64,000 nucleotides of DNA. Origin: Dyadobacter sp. CY323. GTDB lineage: Bacteria; Bacteroidota; Bacteroidia; Cytophagales; Spirosomataceae. The notes beneath the pieces were generated by a model that saw only the letters and a list, made by a program, of their open reading frames with translations, was not told where the DNA came from and did not search any database. This document shows, one piece after another, positions 53,073 through 61,461 of the stretch (its first letter is position 1; every line of letters begins with the position of its first letter). A program made the position numbers and the translations under genes. The stretch covers positions 87,801-151,800 of the forward strand of contig NZ_JAJUXH010000023.1 of NCBI RefSeq assembly GCF_021390245.1, written 5' to 3'.

Positions 53073-55493
53073 CTACTCACTTTTTAGCGATTTCACGGGA
53101 TTCATCAATGCAGCTTTTATACTTTGAAAACTCACAGTTGCAACTGCTACGAAAACAGCTGCCAGGCCGACCAGAACAAATACCAATGGGTTGATTTCAA
53201 TGCGGTAAGGGTAATTATCAAGCCATTTTTGCATTGCGAACCAGGCCAGCGGCGTGGAGATAAGTATTGCGATAAGCACGAGCTTGACAAAATCTTTTGA
53301 CAATACAAATACAAGATTTGAAATGCTCGCACCCAGCACCTTACGCACGCCAATTTCTTTGGTACGTTGCTCCATAACGATCAACGCGACAGCGAACAAA
53401 CCCAGACAAGACAATACAATTGCAACTCCCGACGCCAAACTAAAAACCTGCGAAAGCCTCTCCTCCTCTTTATACCAGGCATTGGTATTTTCATCCACGA
53501 ATGTTCCGATAAACTCTGTTTCGGGCGCCACTTTCTTCCAGACCGCCTTCAATTTATCCATTGATACACTCAGACTTTCCGGCGTAATCCTTACGAAAAT
53601 ATACCTAACCGAACCTTCGCCACCTAAATGCATGGTGATCGGCTTCTTCTCATTTTTCGATGAGTACAAACTAAAATCAGGAATCAGGCCAATGATCTGA
53701 TATTTTACGCCGGCAGTATCGGTTTGAAAGTATTTACCGACCGGATCTTTTTCCGAAATCATTTTCGCCATGCTTTCCGTAACGATAACACGGTCAAGAG
53801 AGTCGCTGGGGTAAGCCGGATTAAACTCCCGCCCGGAAATCAGCCTGATGTTCAATGTCTTCATATACTCGTAGTCAATGGATAGCCAGTCAGTTACGAC
53901 TTCTTTTTCCTTATATGTAAATCCTATTACGCTTCTGGATGTACTCCTATCCATACCGACGCCCAGATTCACAGCACTTCCGCTCACTCCCAGTACATTA
54001 GGATCGGATTTGAACTCATTTCGCATTCTTTGCAACACTTTTTTACCATCGATTTTATTACCGACCGGAATGCTGATCACTTCTTCTTTTTGGAAGCCCA
54101 AAGGTTGTTTCCGTAAATGATTCACCTGCTGAATCGCCACGATCGTGCAGCAAATGAGCAAACTCGATAAAGTAAATTGTGCAACGATCAACGAATTGCG
54201 GAGCATACCCGGTTTTTTCAGCGTAACCCTGCCTTTGAGCACCTCAACTGCATTAAATTTAGACATTTGCCAGGCTGGATAACCGCCAGCAATCAAGGTT
54301 ACCAAAACAAATAGCCCGAAAAGCAGCGCAATTTTATCGAGTTCTAACATGTAATCCAGACTCAACTTGCTTTGGAAAGTAGCATTGAAACTCGGCAAAA
54401 GCAGGACGGCAAGTACCACGCCTGTCAGAAAACCAAAAAAGCAGATTACCGCGGCTTCTCCCCAAATCTGAATGAAAAGCTGGTTTTTCAATGCGCCAAG
54501 CGACTTACGGACACCTACCTCGCGGGCGCGGATGAACGATCTGGCTACATTGAGATTAATAAAATTGATACATGCGATTAACAGAATAAAAAGCCCGATA
54601 CCCATCAACGCATAGACAAGCGCAATAGGGGCCGCTCCTCCACCTGAAAGTTTTGTATCAAAATGCAGATTCTCGATATTCTGCAATCTCAGCGCAAATA
54701 TGTCCCCCTGATCATCAGGCTTTGCGCCCTTTTTTTTCAAAGTTTCAATGCTCTCCGAGAAATATTTTGCTGTAAAAGGTTTCAGCCGTTTTTCAAGAGC
54801 TATCGGATCGGCATTAGGGCTTATTTTTAAATAAACGCGGTGTGAATGCGCGTCCCATTGATCTTTCGATTGCTTGTAACCATCCGAATTTTCAGTTCTC
54901 ACAAATGCATCAAACTTGATCGATGAATTTTCGGGAAAATCTTTCAGGACGCCGGTCACAACATATTCCTTACGTTTTGCATCCAGCCCAACCTGCACTG
55001 ATTTGCCGACTGGATTTTCCTTCCCGAATACAGCCTTCGCCATTTCTTCACTGATAATGATGCTGCTCATGTCCAGCAGCGCCGTTTCAGCACTGCCTTT
55101 GACCAGCGGGAAAGAGAATATTTTTAGAAAATCAGGATCAATAAACATGACCTGTTTATCAAAATATTTGCCCTTGTATTCCAACACATCACTTCCGTTA
55201 ACTACACGTGTAATCCCTTCTATTTCAGGAAATTCCGCTTTTAATGCTGGCGTGAGTGGAAACGGCATAGAGCTCGTTCCTGATGCTCTTTCCGGATCAT
55301 TGGAGAAAAAGTAAGTGGCGAAAATGCGCTCCTTATCCTTGTGAAAATTGTCGAAAGACAGCTGAAAATATGCTGTAAGGAAAAGAAAGACGCTGATACT
55401 GAATGCAACTGACAATCCGACGATGTTAATGACGGCGTAACCTTTACTTTTCCAGATGTTTCGGAAAGCGATTTTTATGTAGTTTTTGAACAT
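53073..55493 (-). CDS. P15: FtsX/MacB-type ABC transporter permease
   Basis: An 806-residue permease. The first motif is NVARSFIRAREVGVRKSLGA after CINFINLNVA, and the second FtsX domain has LIVMEQRTKEIGVRKVLGAS with an altered CLGLFAVALIV helix where others have CLGLFGLA. A KKKGAKPDDQGDIFALRLQN insert sits before TM2. TM1 has the unusual IVGLSVAFSISVFLFLTAYF. Confidence 0.95.
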   Translation of the reverse strand: MFKNYIKIAFRNIWKSKGYAVINIVGLSVAFSISVFLFLTAYFQLSFDNFHKDKERIFATYFFSNDPERASGTSSMPFPLTPALKAEFPEIEGITRVVNGSDVLEYKGKYFDKQVMFIDPDFLKIFSFPLVKGSAETALLDMSSIIISEEMAKAVFGKENPVGKSVQVGLDAKRKEYVVTGVLKDFPENSSIKFDAFVRTENSDGYKQSKDQWDAHSHRVYLKISPNADPIALEKRLKPFTAKYFSESIETLKKKGAKPDDQGDIFALRLQNIENLHFDTKLSGGGAAPIALVYALMGIGLFILLIACINFINLNVARSFIRAREVGVRKSLGALKNQLFIQIWGEAAVICFFGFLTGVVLAVLLLPSFNATFQSKLSLDYMLELDKIALLFGLFVLVTLIAGGYPAWQMSKFNAVEVLKGRVTLKKPGMLRNSLIVAQFTLSSLLICCTIVAIQQVNHLRKQPLGFQKEEVISIPVGNKIDGKKVLQRMRNEFKSDPNVLGVSGSAVNLGVGMDRSTSRSVIGFTYKEKEVVTDWLSIDYEYMKTLNIRLISGREFNPAYPSDSLDRVIVTESMAKMISEKDPVGKYFQTDTAGVKYQIIGLIPDFSLYSSKNEKKPITMHLGGEGSVRYIFVRITPESLSVSMDKLKAVWKKVAPETEFIGTFVDENTNAWYKEEERLSQVFSLASGVAIVLSCLGLFAVALIVMEQRTKEIGVRKVLGASISNLVFVLSKDFVKLVLIAILISTPLAWFAMQKWLDNYPYRIEINPLVFVLVGLAAVFVAVATVSFQSIKAALMNPVKSLKSE

Positions 55494-55495
55494 TT

Positions 55496-55644
55496 TTAGC
55501 TTTTAGCTATTAGCCGTTAGCTTTTAGCTTTTTAAAAGTTTGTTATTAAACCTGGCAATGCAACTGTCTTTATTTGACATTATGTAATCCGCAGATAATG
55601 TTGTGCTGATAGCTAATGGCCAACAGCTAACAGCTATTAGCTAA
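55496..55644 (-). repeat. Inverted heptamer leader of P15
   Basis: The proximal arm (55496-55533) reads TTAGCTTTTAGCTATTAGCC then GTTAGCTTTTAGC, starting only 3 bp upstream of the P15 ATG. The distal arm (55607-55644) reads CTGATAGCTAATGGCCAACA then GCTAACAGCTATTAGCTAA. The gap of about 75 bp is longer than in most other leaders. Confidence 0.75.
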
Positions 55645-55650
55645 AAAAAC

Positions 55651-58110
55651 CTACTCACTCTTCAACGACTTCACCGGGTTCGTTATCGCTGCTTTTATGG
55701 CCTGCGTGCTTACTGTTAAAAGTGCGATCACAACGGCGAGCGCACCTGCGGCGGCAAACATCCACCATTGAATGGAAATTTTATAAGCAAAATCCTGCAG
55801 CCATTTGTTCATCACATACCACGTCAGCGGCGTGGCGATGATGATTGAAATGATTACCAGTTTGATAAAATCGCCGGATAACAATGTTACAATGCTTGAA
55901 ACAGAGGCGCCGAGCACTTTTCTCACGCCGATTTCTTTGATCCGCTGCTGGGCCGCAAATGCCGCGAGGCCAAATAATCCCAGACAGGAAATCAGGATCG
56001 AAATCACTGTGAATGAATTCACTATGCGTGAAGTACGCGCGTCGGCAGCATAATTCCGTTGGAAATCCTCATTCAAAAAGCTGTATGTGAATGGCTCATC
56101 CGGTACCAGCGATTTCCATTTTGATTCAATAAATGGCAATACGCGAGTTACATCTTTCGTATTCACGTGTGCGACAATATAGTTGTGATTTCCATCCAGG
56201 TTCAGGAAAAACGCATAGGGCACAATCACCTGGTGCAGATCCTGAAAATGAAAATCCTTCACAACACCCACGATCTCAATGCTTTTGGTCACATTGTCGT
56301 AACGATCATCGAAGTTGAGTCTCTGGCCGACCGCTTTTTCCAGGGGTATGCCAAATTTCCGGAGAGTTGCCTCATTTACCACGATCCTCATATTGGTATC
56401 AGCGGGGAATTCTTCCGAAAACATCCTTCCTGCTTTCAGTTCAAAACCCATTGTTTTCATAAAATCCGGAGCTACCCAGTTCGTTTTGACCAGACCATCC
56501 TCGTTCACAGTTTGTCCTGGCAGGTACACCGACATGTCGCTGGGATTCAGAATACCGGGATAGTACGACGTGCCCGATGCCGCGCTGATTTGATTGTTCT
56601 GTAATAACTCGTTCCGCAAAGCACTATAAGCCTCTCTGGACTCCTTGCTTCTGAATGGGATCACGATCTGCTGATCTTTGTTAAAACCCAGCGGCTGCTC
56701 ATGCATAAATTTGATCTGTCCCTGAATAACAATGGTCGCAACCACCAGACCGATCGAAATCACAAACTGAAAAACCACAAGTCCGCGGCGAAGTGTGGAA
56801 GCTGAAACCGAATTCACAAACTTGCCTTTTATCACATCCAAAGGATTATACACCGACAAATAAAACGCAGGATAACTTCCTGACAACAAGCCGGTAACTA
56901 AGGCAAGTGCAATGAATGCAAGTACAATCTCAGGCTCAAACAAGGTTGAGACTTTCAGTGTTTTATCCGATAGTTGATTAAAAACCGGCAGGAACAATAC
57001 CACGAAAACCACGGCAACAAGCAATGCAATAAAAGTCAGCACCATGGATTCACCCAGGAACTGACCAATCAATCCACTTTTTCCGGCACCCATTACTTTA
57101 CGCATTCCTACTTCCGCCGCACGCTTCGCAGACCGGGCAGTAGCCAGGTTCATAAAGTTGATACAGGCAATTAGTAGTGTGAATAGTGCGATAGAGGCCA
57201 GCACATACAGGTACGTGGCGCTGATTGTAGCAGATACGATCCTGTCGATTTTGTTGAAAAGATGAATGTCTTTCACTGGAAGCAACACGAGTTTCTTATC
57301 ATAACCTGCTGCCTTTAAATCTTTTCGAGCATATTTTTCGATGAAACCAGGAAGCTTTTTACTGAATTTGGCAGCATCTGTACCCGGCCGGAGACGCAGA
57401 TAATGGTAAAACATATTGTTGCTGGTAAAATCCAGGTTCGATTGGCGCAGATATTCTCCTATCCAACCCGCTTTCAGCGAAACAAAGTAACGGGCATCAA
57501 TATGTGAACGCGAACTTTCGTCTTCATAAACACCAGTAACTTTGAAATTCTCATTATTACCGGTTTTCCCACCGATTTTGATCGTTTTGTTCAATGCGGG
57601 CTCATTTCCGAACAACTTATGCGCCACTTCTTCCGAGAGCACAACAGAATGCGGATCATTTAACGCAGTCCGCGAATCGCCTTCGAGAAAACGATAGGTA
57701 AAAACATCAAAGAAGGTCGAATCGACGTTGGTTCCTTTGGTTTCGTAAAACGATTTTACTGCTTTTCCCGACTCTTCGACTCTCAGTAAAGTCTTGTCTT
57801 CCATGAAATTTTGCCAAAGCCTGGTAACCTGCACTACTTCAGGGAATTCCGCTTTCACGGTCTGCGCATAGGGAGCCGGGCCTCTCGGATTATCCATTAC
57901 CTCCCCATTCGGCTGCACATTTTCACTTCGCAGCAAATAGATGTCATTGACGTATTCCTGATGTCTGTCAAAAGAAACCTCACTCAAAATGTAGAGCAGC
58001 AACAACATACAGCAGGTCATCCCGACGGACAGCCCGAAGACATTAATGGCAGAGAAAAGCTTGCTTTTAAGCACATTTCTCCACGCGATTTTCAAATAAT
58101 TTCTGATCAT
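55651..58110 (-). CDS. P16: FtsX/MacB-type ABC transporter permease, block head
   Basis: An 819-residue permease, the longest copy and the first transcribed gene of P13-P16. Motifs are ATARSAKRAAEVGMRKVMGA and FAAQQRIKEIGVRKVLGAS. The ATG at 58110 (MIRNYLKIAWRN) was chosen because the 14-codon upstream extension lies over the promoter region and has no counterpart in the family. Its leader has no repeat arms, unlike P8 and P12. The perfect dyad is 120-150 bp upstream. Confidence 0.95.
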   Translation of the reverse strand: MIRNYLKIAWRNVLKSKLFSAINVFGLSVGMTCCMLLLLYILSEVSFDRHQEYVNDIYLLRSENVQPNGEVMDNPRGPAPYAQTVKAEFPEVVQVTRLWQNFMEDKTLLRVEESGKAVKSFYETKGTNVDSTFFDVFTYRFLEGDSRTALNDPHSVVLSEEVAHKLFGNEPALNKTIKIGGKTGNNENFKVTGVYEDESSRSHIDARYFVSLKAGWIGEYLRQSNLDFTSNNMFYHYLRLRPGTDAAKFSKKLPGFIEKYARKDLKAAGYDKKLVLLPVKDIHLFNKIDRIVSATISATYLYVLASIALFTLLIACINFMNLATARSAKRAAEVGMRKVMGAGKSGLIGQFLGESMVLTFIALLVAVVFVVLFLPVFNQLSDKTLKVSTLFEPEIVLAFIALALVTGLLSGSYPAFYLSVYNPLDVIKGKFVNSVSASTLRRGLVVFQFVISIGLVVATIVIQGQIKFMHEQPLGFNKDQQIVIPFRSKESREAYSALRNELLQNNQISAASGTSYYPGILNPSDMSVYLPGQTVNEDGLVKTNWVAPDFMKTMGFELKAGRMFSEEFPADTNMRIVVNEATLRKFGIPLEKAVGQRLNFDDRYDNVTKSIEIVGVVKDFHFQDLHQVIVPYAFFLNLDGNHNYIVAHVNTKDVTRVLPFIESKWKSLVPDEPFTYSFLNEDFQRNYAADARTSRIVNSFTVISILISCLGLFGLAAFAAQQRIKEIGVRKVLGASVSSIVTLLSGDFIKLVIISIIIATPLTWYVMNKWLQDFAYKISIQWWMFAAAGALAVVIALLTVSTQAIKAAITNPVKSLKSE

Positions 58111-58132
58111 GGCTAACAGTTCTAGAAGACTT

Positions 58133-58261
58133 TGCAAAGGTCCTGTCAGCATGCATTGAATTATTATACCAGAAATACGAATGGGGCCTTAAATATTTAT
58201 CTATCAGATACTTATATTTCATTTAAAACAACAAAAGTGTCCGGTTTCGGACACTTTTGTT
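58133..58261 (-). promoter_or_regulatory. Upstream control region of P16 with a perfect 32-bp palindrome
   Basis: AACAAAAGTGTCCG (58230-58243), GTTT, CGGACACTTTTGTT (58248-58261): a perfect dyad with 14-bp arms, followed by CGG. It contains GTCCG-N4-CGGACA and is the clearest copy of the motif shared with P1, P8 and P12. The minus strand TGACAGGACCTTTGCA (58148 to 58133) has the spacing of a sigma-54 promoter with TTGCA at -12 but GA for GG at -24. As the DUF5615 gene stop is only 21 bp away, the palindrome could also serve as its terminator. Confidence 0.5.
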
Positions 58262-58281
58262 CGGTAATGGGAGCCAGGCTG

Positions 58282-58650
58282 CTAACCTCGGAGTGGACGA
58301 ATTCTCACCTTCGATTTCTGATCAAAGAAGGTAACTAAACTTCCCTGCTCTAAATATGATTTGTAATTTTCCAAACAAGCTACTACCGCATTTCCAACTG
58401 CAATGGGCATCAAATTTTGGCTTCGGATTTGAAAAACACTTGGAGCATTCGCATTTGTAGCTGCGAGGATGGATCCAAAATCAAGATCATTTGTAAAAAC
58501 GACATAATTATTCACGCGTGCATATTCAAAAATACGTGTGTCCGGATCTTTCGCAATTCCAACTGCCGACCAATGAACGGCATATATGTTATTCAAAATA
58601 AAAAAATCTGTCCATAGTGGGGACAGATTCATATCTATTAAAACCTTCAT
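58282..58650 (-). CDS. DUF5615 PIN-like toxin
   Basis: A 122-residue protein with the DUF5615 pattern: MKVLIDMNLSPLWTDFF with the first acidic residue at Asp6, DPDTRIFEYARVNNYVV, and TNDLDFGSILA with the second acidic cluster. This is a PIN-like nuclease fold of the Mut7-C type. The ATG at 58650 overlaps the stop of the DUF433 antitoxin gene as ATGA. Unlike the PIN toxin at 47817 this one looks intact. The target RNA is unknown. Confidence 0.85.
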   Translation of the reverse strand: MKVLIDMNLSPLWTDFFILNNIYAVHWSAVGIAKDPDTRIFEYARVNNYVVFTNDLDFGSILAATNANAPSVFQIRSQNLMPIAVGNAVVACLENYKSYLEQGSLVTFFDQKSKVRIRPLRG

Positions 58651-58874
58651 GCTACCTGAAAAGGAACTTCGATTTCTTCTGACCGCCAAGCCGCATAGCT
58701 AAGTGCCTGTCTCAAATCTTCCATTTCAAGATATGGGTAGGCAATCAATATTTCTTCAAAACTGATTCCAGAAGCAACAAGTCCAACAATTGTTCCTACT
58801 GTCACTCTCATTCCTCTGATGGTAGGCTTTCCACCCATTACGAGAGGATCAAATGTTATACGATTCAGTTCCAT
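58647..58874 (-). CDS. DUF433 antitoxin
   Basis: A 75-residue DUF433 protein with DPLVMGGKPTIRGMRVTVG, GISFEEILIAYPYLEMEDLR and QALSYAAWRSEEIE. DUF433 proteins have a winged-helix-like DNA-binding fold and act as antitoxins for DUF5615 partners. It is translationally coupled to the downstream toxin. It sits 77 bp after the P17 stop on the same strand, so read-through from P17 is possible. No clear promoter box was found. Confidence 0.88.
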   Translation of the reverse strand: MELNRITFDPLVMGGKPTIRGMRVTVGTIVGLVASGISFEEILIAYPYLEMEDLRQALSYAAWRSEEIEVPFQVA

Positions 58875-58950
58875 GACATTGACTGTTTACATTAACTATA
58901 CTCTCAACGATATTAAGGAATTTTCTATTCCTTTCTAACAAAATGTTATT

Positions 58951-61329
58951 TCATTCACTCTTCAAACTCCTCACCGGATCCATTAGCGCGGCCCGGATAC
59001 TTTGAAAACCAACCGTGCAAAGAGTTAAAAGTAAAGCAGAGACGCCCACCATCGCGTAGGTATACCAGCCGATAGATGTATGATAATCAAAACTTTGCAA
59101 ATAGCTCACCTCAAAACTATAAGCAACCGGCAACCCAATTAAAACCGATAAAAGAACCAAAATCACAAAATCACGGGCCAGCAACAATGCGATTTCACTT
59201 ACAGTTGCACCGAGCACTTTCCTGATCCCAACTTCTTTGGTACGCTGGTTTGCAGCCAGGGTAACCAGACCAAAAACACCCGCCAGTGCAATGACAATGG
59301 AAAGAATAGTCACAAAATTGACCATTTTCCAGATGCCGTCGAGATGGTTATACTGCCTGCTCAGCTCGTCTGTCACGTAAAATGACGAAAACGGTTTCCT
59401 GGCCGGAATTTTCTTCATTTTAGCTTCCAGTCCTGCCAATATACTTTTTGCCTGGCCGATATCATTCAGCTTGATACTCAAATAGGAATTCAGCCCGGTC
59501 GGTTCATACCAATGTAAAAGCGGCTCGATCTTTTCCTTCAATTCCTGATAATGGAAATCCTTCATAACTCCAATCACCGTGTACACCTCGGGATTGTTTT
59601 TCTGGCGTAACCGTTTTCCGACAGCCGTTTTCCAGCCCATCGCTTTCATCGACGACTCGTTGATCACCACCGGATGGTTCTCTCCTTTTTGATCTATATC
59701 ATCTGAAAAATCTCTCCCTTCAACCATCTTAATTCCATAAGTCTCCGCATACCTCGCACCCGCACCGACGTGTTTGAACCGCACTTCTTTATTCGTTTCT
59801 CCCTCGGGCAGGTACACGTTGTAATTACTCCAGTATTTGGTCGGCACTACGCCTGAGGTTGACACACTTTTTACCCGCGAATCCCGGTTGAGCTCGTCCA
59901 GAATGGGCTTGAACTGGCTGGTCGCCAACTCCTCGTTGCGAAACTGCAGATTGGAAGAAACCACCAGCACATCCCGGTGTTCGAAACCCATATCGGCCTG
60001 GCGCATAAAACTAACCTGTTTACGCACCGTAATGGCACCGATCACCAGCCCGAATGCGATCACAAACTGAACCACGATCAGCGTTCCGCGCGTCCAGCCT
60101 TTTGACGATGTTTTATTCGAAAGTTTCCCTTTAATGGTATCTCGTAAGTCCAGTTTATTAAGATAAACGGCGGGGTAAGTCCCTGCGATGACCGCGATCA
60201 GACTGATCATTCCGGCCAGCGTCAGAAAAGTTGCATAATCCTTTTCCCAGCTTAATACCAGCTGCATTCTGCCTTGCCGGAATTCGTTGAACTGCGGCAC
60301 GAGATAGGTCACGCCCACGAGAATGGCGAGTCCGAGAGAAGCAGCGAGCACAATGCCCGACTCCGTCCAGAATTGAAACAGGATCTGCTGTAAAGTCGAG
60401 CCCGTCACTTTCCGGACCGCTACTTCTTTCGCGCGGGTGAATGCAATGGCAGTATTTAGATTGAGCAGGTTAATGCTGATAATCAACAGAATAAAAACAG
60501 AGATCGCGATGGCGCCATAAATCATCCATTTAAATCCAGGGTTTTCCTGATGAATGTATTCGGTTAATGGTAAAATATGCAACTTCCGGCTCTTCGTTTC
60601 TGACCCAAAATGTGCCTTGGCAAACTGTGGAAACTGCTTTCCCAGCTTGGTAACATCCGCATTCTTATCCAGTTTGAGATACACCGTGGAGAAGGTATTG
60701 TACCAGTCGGCGCTGCCGGCGAAGTTTTTATCTGCTTCCAAAACCGAGATCGGCAGGAGTACATCAAATTGCAGGGATGAATTTTCAGGGACCTGTTCCA
60801 AAACGCCGGTAACCGTAAAATTCAGCGTATCATTAACCGCCACATTCTCTCCCACCGGGTTTTTTTCACCAAAAAGAGCTTGCGCAACCTGTTGATCGAT
60901 GACAATGGATTCTCTTCTTTTTAATGCCGTTTTTGCATCCCCATATTTTAGTTTAAAAGAAAAAACCTCAAAAAAGCTCGTATCCACATATTTCGTATTC
61001 CGCTGAATATCTTTGCCTTTGTAATTGATCCACACGTTATTCCAGCCCTGGAAATGAGTACCGGTTTCTATTTCCGGATACGTTTTTACCAGTTGACCAA
61101 GAATCGGGTGCATAGTCTGATTATACCGTCCATCTTTCCCCTCGGTCTGGACAAAATAGATCTGGTCGTTGTCTTCATGAAACGTATCCCAGGTAAGTCC
61201 GCGCAGGATAAAAAGAATGAGCACCCCGGCACTGGCGAGCCCCAGCGAAAGCCCCAGCAAATTAATCCCGGTAAACAGCCGGTTTTTCCAAAGAGTACGG
61301 AAGGCGATTTTGAAGTAATTGTGGAGCAT
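58951..61329 (-). CDS. P17: FtsX/MacB-type ABC transporter permease (divergent)
   Basis: A 792-residue permease that departs most from the family wording. The first motif is NTAIAFTRAKEVAVRKVTGS (VAVRK where others have VG(V/I/L/M)RK) after ISINLLNLNTA, and the second is TLAANQRTKEVGIRKVLGAT. The second TM6 segment is VIALAGVFGLVTLA where others have ISCLGLFGLA. It ends DPVRSLKSE. It is followed by the toxin-antitoxin pair. Confidence 0.94.
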   Translation of the reverse strand: MLHNYFKIAFRTLWKNRLFTGINLLGLSLGLASAGVLILFILRGLTWDTFHEDNDQIYFVQTEGKDGRYNQTMHPILGQLVKTYPEIETGTHFQGWNNVWINYKGKDIQRNTKYVDTSFFEVFSFKLKYGDAKTALKRRESIVIDQQVAQALFGEKNPVGENVAVNDTLNFTVTGVLEQVPENSSLQFDVLLPISVLEADKNFAGSADWYNTFSTVYLKLDKNADVTKLGKQFPQFAKAHFGSETKSRKLHILPLTEYIHQENPGFKWMIYGAIAISVFILLIISINLLNLNTAIAFTRAKEVAVRKVTGSTLQQILFQFWTESGIVLAASLGLAILVGVTYLVPQFNEFRQGRMQLVLSWEKDYATFLTLAGMISLIAVIAGTYPAVYLNKLDLRDTIKGKLSNKTSSKGWTRGTLIVVQFVIAFGLVIGAITVRKQVSFMRQADMGFEHRDVLVVSSNLQFRNEELATSQFKPILDELNRDSRVKSVSTSGVVPTKYWSNYNVYLPEGETNKEVRFKHVGAGARYAETYGIKMVEGRDFSDDIDQKGENHPVVINESSMKAMGWKTAVGKRLRQKNNPEVYTVIGVMKDFHYQELKEKIEPLLHWYEPTGLNSYLSIKLNDIGQAKSILAGLEAKMKKIPARKPFSSFYVTDELSRQYNHLDGIWKMVNFVTILSIVIALAGVFGLVTLAANQRTKEVGIRKVLGATVSEIALLLARDFVILVLLSVLIGLPVAYSFEVSYLQSFDYHTSIGWYTYAMVGVSALLLTLCTVGFQSIRAALMDPVRSLKSE

Positions 61330-61332
61330 GGT

Positions 61333-61461
61333 GGTTAGCTTTTTAGCTGTCAGCCCTTAGCTGTTAGCTGTTAGCTTTGTTTATTTCATTGTACATTTTG
61401 TACTTAGCCGGCTTCGAGAAGCAAGATTAAAAGCTAATGACAAATAGCTAACAGCTAATCG
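61333..61461 (-). repeat. Inverted heptamer leader of P17 overlapping the P18 stop
   Basis: The proximal arm (61333-61376) has TTAGCTGTCAGCCCTTAGCT then GTTAGCTGTTAGC. The distal arm (61430-61461) has AAAGCTAATGACAAATAGCT then AACAGCTAATCGC. The last bases of this arm encode the final codons and stop of P18, so repeat sequence extends into the coding region. Confidence 0.7.

Noticed and set aside
14345..61461. Integron-like cassette array with hairpin recombination sites between genes
   Set aside because: The same-strand genes with hairpins between them look similar at first, but the genes are 2.4 kb paralogs, there is no integrase gene, and the spacers lack paired RYYYAAC/GTTRRRY attC boxes with a fixed layout. 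Inverted tandem heptamers are a different structure.
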